Assembly (NCBI GenBank): GCA_963281255.1
Contig: OY725498.1
Span: forward strand, 2,666,001 to 2,730,000
Source: Aphrocallistes beatrix
Lineage: Eukaryota > Porifera > Hexactinellida > Sceptrulophora > Aphrocallistidae
Direction of reading: 5' to 3'
DNA: 64,000 nt
Under the pieces are notes generated by a model. The model did no database searches and was not told where the DNA came from. It saw nothing but the letters and a program-made list of their open reading frames with translations. Below are positions 55,450 through 64,000 of this stretch, one piece after another. How positions within the stretch are numbered: position 1 is the first letter of the stretch; each line of letters begins with the position of its first letter. Made by a program: the position numbers and the translations under genes.

Positions 55450-57100
55450 ACCTTGAAAGTTTACTAAATAATACTTGCCTACATTAAGTATCTTACTAAC
55501 AAGAGCTATAGATGGCAGATTGCAAGTGATGAACCTGGTGCTGACTGAAAAATGGATTTGTTATTTGCCATAATACTGCCTGGGATTATCCAATTCCGGG
55601 GGGATACTCCAACTCACCGAAGAAAAAGTTTCAAATTTTTTTCAAAATCTGGGAGGGAGAATTTGAATGCACTGAACTCATTGGAGTTGAATGTGGATCA
55701 GTGGACATATTTATAGTACATACTTAAGTATAATTTGTTGAGAGCAATCAGAATTGATAGGTTGCGCCTAATGTGAAACATAGAATATCCCAGGTTTATC
55801 CCCTCCCCGTCCCTTCTAGGTTTTAGTTGCAACCAATTTTCAGATATCCTGCAATAAGAAGCACATAATCTAAGAGTCAATCAGTGCATGCGCTAATATT
55901 TTTTAATGGATCTGGAAAAGACTCAAAATGACAACAGCATCTGACTTCATTCCATTGTCAAAATAGAATCGCAATCGTGATCAAGCGGTCAATGATCGCG
56001 TGATCCTAATGCCCTAAAGATTATTGGTAGAGCCAGGGCCTCACCAACTCTACTTGAGCCTGTCATGAAAAAAATGGTTTTTGCAGACCAAAACTGGTCC
56101 GGGTTAAATTTTGTATCATTTAATTAAGTACACTAAAGTAGTCCTCCCCTCATAGGATATGATGACATTACATTCACTCTAGGAGGTCTCTATTAATAGG
56201 GAGTCTATTCAATACATGACAACTGCACGTTTTTGACTGGACGTCCGATTTTTGCATTCTTCTGTTGAGCTAATTTTCATGAATGTCCCGCTTTTATAAG
56301 TTTTATTCTGTCCACTTTTTTGATTCTACAAGTATGTAGAAGTTTTACTGTTGCGTCCCGCCATTTCCTGCAAACTTCAACGCTGCACCCTGCTTTTATC
56401 ATGGCTCAAGTTGGCATTATTCATGTGAAAAAAAATGTCTGTCGGTAGTCCGATAGTGCAGCTGACTTGGCATGTGAGATATGAATATTGCAATACATCG
56501 GGACTACTAAATTTTTGAAAACTCAAATTTCGCAGCGTACGGAGATACATACAAATGGATGGATGTGGTACACCGTCCTTGCCATAGGGGCATCTCTCTG
56601 CAGAAACTGCACTAAAACTGGTCCCCCAGACTAATTTTGGCAGCCAAAACTGGTCCGGGTGACCAAATTTAGCCAGGGGTGACCAATTTTGGCCTGACAA
56701 GTCTACCCTCATTTATAACCAGTGCCGTTGGAAGCTCCTCAAATTGTTGCTGCCAAGGCCGCCTTGCCTACCCATTAACCTCCCCCAGCCGCACCTCTGC
56801 ATACCTACTAGTCATCCCAGGCCTACTAACTAACCTCCCCAGACCTACCCATCAGATGCTTCGTCAAAAGTGGGGCGGCCATGGCCGCCCCATGTCTGAA
56901 GGCCTTGTCCATAACTACTCTGGGGATGTTTAATTTGTCCCAGGACCTTGCTAACTATATATGTGTCCCTTTTTTATTCCAAAATTTCTTTTATTATTAC
57001 TTAATTATCATTCTCGCAATTCGCATGCGATATCCGCATGCGGATAAGCCTAATCCGCATGCGGATGAACCTTTTTAATAGCTCGATTTTGGGGCGTCCG
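55450..57100. other. Non-coding stretch, nothing recognised
   Basis: AT-richness falls in 56700-56930. A short array of ATCCGCATGCGGAT palindromes lies at 57024-57066. The frames here show no domains. Confidence 0.45.
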
Positions 57101-57108
57101 TTTCTGGG

Positions 57109-57270
57109 CTATGTTTCCATGGACTGACCCAGTATATCCCGACGAGACCATCTCTGGACCGATCTAAGCGAAACATCGAGTTTTTCCGCAACTATTTTCA
57201 TTGTCAAACCAGCCTTACGTATCCCAATGGCTTTACTACGAACTTCAATACCATGGTCATTGACATCCAT
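57109..57270 (-). pseudogene. Tc1/mariner-type transposase N-terminal fragment
   Basis: From the ATG at 57270 the frame reads MDVNDHGIEVRSKAIGIRKA, then LTMKIVAEKLDVSLRSVQRW and a stop after 53 codons. It is a helix-turn-helix of the type that begins Tc1-like transposases. The catalytic domain is missing. TACAGGGTGTATCAAAAGTG in reverse at 57449-57474 is likely the terminal repeat of the same element. Confidence 0.65.
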
Positions 57271-57448
57271 TTTCTGAAAATAATAATAAAATACAAAAAT
57301 TGGGGAAGATCAACAAGAAGAGAGATAATAATAGAAATATGTGGTGAGAACTAGCCACAATATTTAAAATAATAGAATAAAAACAAACAAATACGTTAAA
57401 TATATGGGCTTTGATTAAATTCAAACTGAAAATAGGATTGGCTATACG

Positions 57449-57474
57449 ACAGCACTTTTGATACACCCTGTATT
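57449..57474 (-). repeat. Probable terminal repeat of the Tc1-like fragment
   Basis: GCACTTTTGATACACCCTGTA resembles Tc1-like ends (CAGGGTGTATCAAAAG). The partner end is missing. Confidence 0.5.
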
Positions 57475-57815
57475 CGGAGTCTACATTCCTAAACCCCTAT
57501 AGTGTTACGTCGTGCTCAGTTTTTTGGCTGCTTATACGCTACCAACTTCACATTCGTCAATTGAGAGCAGTGATTTTTCATTTGCCCAGATTAAATCCAT
57601 TGATTAAACACTATCTACAGGATCTGTTGTCTCTGGAAAGCATATTGTACTTGTTCGAGAATCTAAATTTTTGGAATTAATTCAATTTTCCTATATACGA
57701 GTACACCTCAAAAGTTTCAACCCAGTGCGCTGTCGATGTGGTGTTTTTTACCCAATCCTCTAATTTATGTTCTGCAATGGAAAATAGAATTGATCAAATA
57801 GATCAATTTCATTTA

Positions 57816-58003
57816 CAGTCGACTCCGCTTAATAGGGCCACTGTTTAATCGGGTCAACCGCTTAATCGGGCCACTTTTGGTAGGACCGGAATAGCTCTCA
57901 CACATAGAAGCTAATACAAAATATTTTCGGTTAATAGGGTTTTCCGCTTAATCGGGGAAAAATTTCCTCTGACCGATGTGGCCCTATTAAGCGGAGTTGA
58001 CTG
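57816..58003. mobile_element. pogo/Tigger-like MITE, short
   Basis: The ends are CAGTCGACTCCGCTTAATAG and TATTAAGCGGAGTTGACTG, flanked by TA. The interior repeats CCGCTTAATCGGGxCA. Confidence 0.85.
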
Positions 58004-58009
58004 TATTTC

Positions 58010-58770
58010 TATTATCACTTAAGTTACAAACCCTCAAAAAACTTAATTCAACCAATGTGCGATCAAAAAGTTAGGTACTGGTTTTCCGAAGAGGGAACCC
58101 GAGCCTACCCTTGAAATCACTGACAAGACTCTCCAGGAGTTGAATCGCTACCACTTGCAATACAATAAATATGATCTTTTTGTGACATATTTTATAGTAT
58201 AGAAATAAAAATAGGAATAAAGGTAGAATAGAAGAAAATCAGATAAAAAATCAAATAGACTAGTATAGAATAGGATTAGTGCGCTAGAACTAAAACCTAA
58301 TCAAATCAAGCCAAAACAATGGATAGAATAGAAAAATATCATAAAGATATCTTACTCCTAAATCACTTCTATTCTATTCTGTACGACAACGAAAAATTCT
58401 ATAGATATGACGGGATGAGGACACCAACAACTGAGGCATGGGACTGTGACAACTTCCCTGGGACACTAAATACTGTATTCTACCTCTTGCACTCTTCTGA
58501 CTAGTTCTTTTTCTTCATCCGAAAGCGCTCAAAGGCAAGGTACGTCGAACCTTGTTAGGACCTCTGCTCGAGGTTATTAAAGCAACGCAATCTCTATCAT
58601 GGTGAGCCCAGATAAGAACACGTGACCAGCAACAGCAAATCCCAAGTGGCGGAACAAAGTGACACCACCAGACATCCATCTCAAGTGTATTGCGGGAGAG
58701 GCAGCGCAACTGATGAGTCCAAGCGGGGAGGAAACACACAAATTGGAACAGAATAGCAAGTGAGTTTTAT
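58010..58770. other. Stretch with a short repeat, no gene
   Basis: 58345-58425 resembles 28858-28940. The three short frames on both strands show no domain. Confidence 0.45.
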
Positions 58771-58771
58771 A

Positions 58772-58945
58772 CACAGTCTGGGTCGGTTATTGTGAACCAA
58801 CAGGGGACCAAAAAATCTGTTCATAATAGAGATACTTCATATTAAGCGAACTTGAATCAATACAAATCCAATCTAAAAATGAAATTGGGACCAGGAGGTT
58901 AGTTTATCACGAATGTTCATATTAAGCGGGTTCATAATAAACGAC
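58772..58945. mobile_element. pogo-like MITE, diverged
   Basis: CAGTCTGGGTCGGTTATTGTG at the left pairs imperfectly with TTCATAATAAACGACTCTGA at the right. ATATTAAGCG motifs lie inside. Confidence 0.55.
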
Positions 58946-59190
58946 TCTGACTCTAATATCTAATTTATATATACTTATTATATAATTGTCTGAGTAAGTT
59001 GTTTAATTAGTTTGAGGTTTATACCTGGTGTCAACGGTGGGTATTTAAATGTTATTCTACGTCATATATGCTGTCATAATCCAAATTAAATTTACTCTAT
59101 ACAAAGATTTTACTGATTAAAGTGACTAAAACAGTCAGCTTAGATTAAATATTCCTTAATCCATGCATAGCGGGATTAATAATATAGTCT

Positions 59191-59305
59191 ACTCGACTCT
59201 CGTCAGTACAAACACAGATAAGGCGTAACCTGGCTAAATACTAAGTAGTGCACATAAACTTCTATATTTCAATGGCGTATGTACGTTCTAACGAGAGTCG
59301 ACTGT
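59191..59305. mobile_element. Small MITE with CGACTCTCGT ends
   Basis: CTACTCGACTCTCGTCAGTAC and GTACGTTCTAACGAGAGTCGACTG are inverted ends about 115 bp apart. It overlaps the start of the repeat shared with 43110-43705. Confidence 0.55.
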
Positions 59306-59720
59306 AATTGAATAACAATTAGATACCAATCGTAATGTTGAGACGCTTGCAATTGATCGAATATTGGGTTGCTGAATGAGGGCGAATAATCTGCAAAACT
59401 GGATTAAGGAAGTGAATAACAAGTTAGATATACTTGCTCCTTTAAAAATGCCTCAACCGGCTTGTTTTTAAGATATTCAATGCTAAAAAAACAAAAATTT
59501 TCCTTGATTCTTAACCATGCCCAATGCCTTTCTATGTTGATCAATTGCAAGCCCTCGTTATGTTGTCTGTGATTTTGACTCGCCACATACTCTCACTACT
59601 ACGCGTATTAAACCTCGGTTCACTCGACTCTCGGTTCACTCGACCTTCGGTACATTCGACTATCTTAAATTTTATTACAAATATTAATGATTACTCGCTT
59701 CATTTTAACATGTAGATAAT
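59306..59720. repeat. Dispersed repeat shared with 43110-43705
   Basis: See the 43110 entry. The 59404-59586 minus-strand frame (FFSIEYLKNKPVEAFLKEQ) is not preserved in the other copy, so it is not supported as a gene. Confidence 0.5.
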
Positions 59721-60480
59721 CAATGAGCTAGAAACAATGTCGTGTTTGCGAACGAGAAAAGTGATAATCCTTAACATATCAAATGCCGCAATTTTAATTT
59801 TGAAATATTTTTAAAAATTCCTGTTTTAGGTTTCTGTTCATGGCATAAGTAGGGTTTCATACAGAGGGGGGTGGCCTGGGATCCCCCCTAGGACTATTTA
59901 TCAAACAACAATCTTAAACAAGTTGGCATTGTGTGACATTACAACTGGTGTTCCCAATCGGTCAATCTCGATCGACAAGTAGATCGCACAGGCTTGCTGA
60001 ATAGATCGCGGTCAACATAAAAAAGGAACCTGTATAAACAATTTATAAAATATTTTTGCTTCTATTACTTTTTCTAAACTGTCTACAAATAAGGGTATTT
60101 GTAGACAGTTTACAAAACGCAAAATGAGCAAATTGTTGCGAAGTGTGAATAGGGCTGGAGTTCCTAACCTGTCGATCAGATAACCTTTCCGAGTAGATCT
60201 TGTGATGAATTTAGATTCGAAAGTGACTTATAAAGGTTTGGAACAACTGCATTACAACAACTGGCAGGTTATATGATACCATTGTTATAAAATCCACTTG
60301 GAGTATCTTCATTTGGCCGCTTTTGTGAAATGAATATCCTGGAATCCATACATACAATACTTTTAGGTTTACTGGAATCTAAATCTCAAAAATCTAAAGA
60401 TATGCATGTAAAATGTCAAGAAGAGTTTATGGGAAACTTGCGTAGTAGTGTTTTTTAAAAATCAATTTTTCTGCTTACAG
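59721..60480. other. Non-coding stretch with possible old hAT MITE ends
   Basis: GTTCCCAATCGGTCAATCTC near 59950 and GAGTTCCTAACCTGTCGATC near 60160 look like diverged hAT-type termini in direct orientation. The evidence is weak. Confidence 0.3.
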
Positions 60481-60481
60481 A

Positions 60482-60984
60482 TTCGTGGAAAACAACTCAG
60501 TCAAAATTTCGAATTTACTAAGTGACAGCGCAGGAGAGTACTAGAGTTTGCTGGATTTGTAATGAGATTTGACGATTTTGACTTATATGACAAAAAAAAA
60601 GTACTTCTGATAAGCAAAGAAACTAACGAATTTATATTTGAGATATTTTGGGGGTGGTTTTATATACATTTTAATGACCTAAAATCTACCGGCTCGTAGA
60701 TTTTGCTGAAAGTACGAATACTATTCCCAAATGTTTTCACCAATATATCCAAATCGGTAGATTTTAGGCCATTAAAATGTATTATTACCAGATATAAAAC
60801 CACCCGCAAATATCCCAAATACAAAGTTGTTAGTTTCTTTGCTTATCAGAAGTACAACTTTTTTGTCATATAAGTCAAAAGTCATCATATCTCATTACAA
60901 ATCCAGCAAACTCTAGTACTGCCCTGCGCTATCATTTAGTCATTTCAGATTACTCTGAAATTTTAACTGAGTCGTTTTTCACGA
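60482..60984. mobile_element. Long foldback element, family F3
   Basis: Arms of about 235 bp: CGTGGAAAACAACTCAGTC..., CTGGATTTGTAATGAGAT and GGGTGGTTTTATATACATTT on the left all recur reversed on the right (60745-60984), with a loop of about 40 bp at CGAATACTATTCCC. No ORF. Confidence 0.8.
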
Positions 60985-61029
60985 GTGTTATCTTAGCGGC
61001 CGATTCAGCGGCGGATTCGCATGTCACTT

Positions 61030-61585
61030 TCAAATATGAATAACTCAGCAAGCATATGTCCTAGATGAAATCTAATTGCACCATTGTGTAGAGGAGCATT
61101 GGTGCATTCATATTTGATATATGAAATTTTAATATCCTGCGTGATGAGTAAGCAGTGACACTTTTAGTCCATGTCACGTATCTGGTGGAACAAGTCAGTA
61201 AATATGAATGGTAGCAATTAGCCCTTTTAACCACATGAAGATGAGCTTTGGTGCACCCCTGAAATCCATTTTCAAGACTAAATTCGGAAAACTGGCTAAA
61301 TGGCAGGGGGCCAAAGTTTGTATTTACTAGTTTGGTAATAGGCATAACTTCATACTGGTATCCAACTAGGATGTGATCTAGACAAACTTAGCTATTTATC
61401 CATAGTTATCTACGCTCTTGATGAATGTCACCGAATTTGTTTACACAATTGATGCATAATTCCTGGTCAATTCATAATTAATTAAATATTCCTCGTAAGA
61501 ACAGACCAAAATTTATTATTCACGGATAAAATTGTTAAGATGATTATTTAAGGATTTCCTGTTCAAATTCGGCGAAATGCTCTAA
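61030..61585. other. Non-coding stretch, nothing recognised
   Basis: A 94-codon minus-strand frame at 61061-61345 shows no domain. Confidence 0.4.
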
Positions 61586-61590
61586 AAGGG

Positions 61591-61797
61591 TTGTCAGGTA
61601 TGATCATGGAAAACCCCCAATGCTTGATTTGTGCTGGTATTCTCAGCATACAAGGTAATAATATCCGTAGCCACTACCAAACTGCTCACGAGAGGGGAAT
61701 ACAAAATGTGCAGGTGAATGGATTTCTGAGACAGGTATTGCAAACATTCTCGAGAAAATCCATTGATCTCAAAGTGCCTAGAGTTGAAGATAATTAG
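61591..61797 (+). CDS. Short zinc-finger frame, probable transposon remnant
   Basis: A 68-codon frame with one zinc-finger-like motif, CLICAGILSIQGNNIRSHYQ followed by TAH (C-x2-C...H-x5-H). This spacing resembles the N-terminal finger of some hAT-derived proteins (GTF2I/FAM200-type). No catalytic domain follows before the stop. It is either a detached exon or a relic. Confidence 0.4.
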   Translation: MSGMIMENPQCLICAGILSIQGNNIRSHYQTAHERGIQNVQVNGFLRQVLQTFSRKSIDLKVPRVEDN

Positions 61798-61799
61798 GT

Positions 61800-62830
61800 A
61801 GTCTTGTCTTCAGTTCACTGACTGATATATTTAAAAAATAAGTTATTTTTATTAATCATTTGAGAAATAATTGCCATATTATTTTATATTAACTTCTGAA
61901 TCTACATTTATATTCGCCCCGCGACCCCAATAATGGAATGTGGCTGCCCGAGGAGATAGGGTTTGGACAGCCTTATCATACACTGATGACATAAAATTCA
62001 TGCAAGTCAACCTAAAAATTGAAATTTCGTAAAAAGGCCTCATAATGTCAAAATAGAAATTGGAATCGCTCCCGATTTTAATATATTTATTTTCGCTTTA
62101 GGACATATTATAAACTTTTGAAGTTTAATTTTGTATAACGAGCATTAATAGTAAACAAATACTTGCTAATAAACCTATCAGGTAATTTCGTTCCACTATA
62201 ATGAATTTAACATGCATTTACCACACGGCTTTGTCTTTTTGATAAATAATGAATAATAATTGTAATTGTAAATTTACCATCTTTATTAATATGCTTAAAA
62301 TAACTCTGATTAATAAAGTCAATTCAATTGAGGTTCTGGACTAAGCTATTGACTAATTAAAATTAACAAGTATAACACCCTGCCAGTGTTGTTATTGTAA
62401 TGCACTTCCATTTTGAGCGAGTAAATCGTCTAATTTCCCTTTTTAGAAATCTGCTGAAGTGTAATTACGTATGCGTGGAATGCTTCTTTTGAATCACCAG
62501 AAGTTTGTTGGTTCCAAATTTCGGGCAAGTCAAATATTTGATATATAAATAGACTATGTTGATTTGTGAAAAATAGAAACTTCTTGTGTGGTACATTCTT
62601 TAGAAATGTGTGTTTGACGCACTCTACACTTCCAGGTTATGACAACAAATGAGAATGAGTTGATTGCATTTGATAAATAATATCACTAAGTGCTATGAAG
62701 AGGTAAAAAGAAAAAACAAAAACAACATGAATACAAAATAAAAACAATAACAATGACAACAACAGCACGGATACAAAATAAAATAAAGTCATATATAGAA
62801 GTTGAATATATTTAATTGGCTTAATTGAAG
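61800..62830. other. Non-coding stretch, nothing recognised
   Basis: AT-rich, with an A-rich run (62695-62790) that could be part of an element's tail. No features could be assigned. Confidence 0.45.
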
Positions 62831-62837
62831 AATTGGA

Positions 62838-63380
62838 TTACATATTATTAACAGACAAAACAGGTTCATAATGACAGCCAGTATTTTGTAGATATATTCT
62901 AAATATAGAGGGACAATCGAGAAATTCATTTAATTTTTTCCCTTTACCAGAAAATCCAATCCAGCGTGTACCTCCAGGTCCTAAATATACCCATATATCG
63001 GTTTCAAAAAGTAACGCTGTCGCAAATATTTCCAAATCCGTTGCCCACTTCCCATTCTTATCCATCCCTGTCTTATTTACCCAATCCTTTACACTTCTGT
63101 AGTTACTTTGCTGGTAAACATATTTAGTCCTTAAAAAGGCGTCACAACTATTTTTAAATCTACCTAACATGTTATTAACTATAATTGTGCGTAAATTAAA
63201 ATGATTTTCCTGACTACCGGTAAGGATAAACGAAAGAGCTCGAAAGTAACAATTTCCATCACCCACTATGTTTTCAACAACACAAGGTTTACATTCTCTA
63301 AGATCTTGTTGATCCAACTGAGGATCGATTTCATAATTAATATAATTAGAAACCAAAATATTCCATTTACTACATATACT
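62838..63380 (-). pseudogene. OTU cysteine-protease domain of a transposon protein
   Basis: An open frame of about 180 codons holds a full OTU domain: VGDGNCYFRAL with D33 and C36 (numbered from 63356), a WATDLEIFATALLFETDIWV block, and GCHYEPVL with the catalytic His at 162. OTU proteins cleave ubiquitin-type linkages; in transposon proteins the role is unknown. There is no ATG at the frame start. The sequence just upstream continues in another frame as FRPPNKDWQKK, joined through an A7 run near 63388. So this is the C-terminal part of a longer protein that also includes 63645-64000. It shares layout with 39560-40135. Confidence 0.75.
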
Positions 63381-63453
63381 TTTTTTGCCAGTCTTTATTT
63401 GGCGGGCGGAAGGGAGGCAACTTTAAACGTAAATATCTTGTTCTACAAGATCT

Positions 63454-63502
63454 GAATCAGTGATAATATCGACAGCGTCACTGTCGATATTATCACTGAT
63501 TC
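63454..63502. repeat. Perfect hairpin, 22-bp arms and 5-base loop
   Basis: GAATCAGTGATAATATCGAC...CTGTCGATATTATCACTGATTC. It falls inside the decayed coding region of the OTU element, where the minus strand would read as acidic residues (DNIDSDAVDIITDSD). It may be an insertion footprint, a local duplication-inversion, or part of the coding repeat. Confidence 0.8.
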
Positions 63503-63644
63503 GTGAGACAGAAAAGTCACGTTTTTTTCAAATCAGATAATCTCTGACGCAACCTAGGTACAAATTTTAGCTTTGTTTTTTCATTTTTATCTACACTAAT
63601 TTTACATTTCTTTTTTTCAGTTTCATTTATGTCATTTCCTGCAT

Positions 63645-64000
63645 CTAATTTTCTTTTATTTTTATTATTACTAATGGCCTAACTTGAGAAAAACTGATAG
63701 ATTTAGATACTAAATAGCTATTACATTTCTTCTTACTCCTTCTCTGCCATTCCTCCTGACAATTCTCCTCCTCAGAAGGATCTCTTTTACGCTTATAACT
63801 TTTAAATACCTTCTTAGCTCTAGGATGAAAAGCAAAGCAAAAAGCTGCTAATCTTTTAATTATGTTAGGATGCATAATCCTTGCATAATCCTGATCCCCT
63901 GGTCTTAAACCAGTACGAGACTTTAATATGTCTATCTTTACTATACGCATCCAATTTTCTACAATTGCATTACTATAATGACTCATGTAAACATCGGATT
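63645..64000 (-). pseudogene. N-terminal-side part of the OTU transposon protein, running off the window
   Basis: The frame is open from the window's right edge (DVYMSHYSNAIVENWMRIVK) through LRPGDQDYARIMHPN and CFAFHPRAKKVFKSYKRKRD to a basic tail (WQRRSKKKCNSYL) and a stop at 63645. SNAIVENW...VK recalls conserved blocks near the end of transposase-like cores in multicopy arthropod proteins. Later pieces in shifted frames (63644-63390) link it to the OTU domain. The complete element lies to the right. Confidence 0.6.

Noticed and set aside
59404..59586. 60-residue minus-strand frame resembling part of a pogo-type protein
   Set aside because: The homologous repeat at 43110-43705 does not preserve the frame, and no defined motif is present.
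1..64000. tRNA, rRNA or other structural RNA genes
   Set aside because: I scanned by eye for tRNA arm motifs and rRNA signatures and saw none. A covariance-model search would be needed to exclude small ncRNAs.

Overview
The window is eukaryotic nuclear DNA from an animal, most likely an arthropod. It is AT-rich. No operons, Shine-Dalgarno sites or bacterial genes are visible. The transposase-derived families recognised (ZBED5/FAM200-like hAT, DD34D mariner, Mutator-like, THAP, Myb/SANT, OTU-linked elements and two unnamed families) are, from my memory of the families, ones that expand in arthropods and some other invertebrates. I cannot name the species. A 200-base run of N at 54788-54987 marks a scaffold gap.

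Only two intact genes look like host genes. One is an intronless F-box protein at 23475-24308 (+). The other is an intronless 436-residue SH2-coiled coil-SH2 protein at 44205-45515 (+), with the layout of a short class IA PI3-kinase regulatory subunit. Two further intact frames belong to transposons: a mariner transposase (21209-22291, -) inside an element with perfect terminal repeats, and a THAP protein (26383-27147, +) inside a 1.44-kb terminal-inverted-repeat element.

The rest is layered mobile DNA. 1-10 kb: TTAA-flanked elements split by a hAT element (3926-8456) that itself holds nested Helitron-like, palindrome-array and microsatellite-rich elements. 10-13.6 kb: Ty3-type integrase pieces on the minus strand next to gag-protease-RT pieces on the plus strand, then a THAP relic. 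13.8-20 kb: Tc1-like MITEs, a Myb/SANT element with palindrome-array ends and a Mutator-like relic. 20.2-23 kb: a Helitron-like element holding a palindrome-array element and the mariner. 25.8-34 kb: the THAP element, a hAT relic, a broken gene of an unnamed family (29471-31191, -) and an intron-bearing Ty3-type integrase gene (31595-34043, +). 35-43 kb: more nested Helitron-like, foldback and TTAA elements and an OTU relic. 46-51 kb: another unnamed transposon-like relic and a MITE cluster. 51-64 kb: hAT MITEs, foldbacks, pogo-like MITEs, and at the right edge an OTU-containing element reading leftward and running out of the window.

The most notable structural signal is a family of short elements with a conserved 5' module (TCCTTACTATTAAAACTCG), a (TA)n tract, a roughly 490-bp core and a GC-rich 3' hairpin ending CTTG. 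It lies between A and T and lacks terminal inverted repeats, so it looks like a non-autonomous Helitron. Its (TA)n tract acts as a landing pad: copies insert into their own kind, and TA-targeting elements (mariner, Tc1-like MITEs, palindrome-array MITEs) pile up there. A second signal is three unrelated elements whose inverted arms are built from iterated perfect palindromes.
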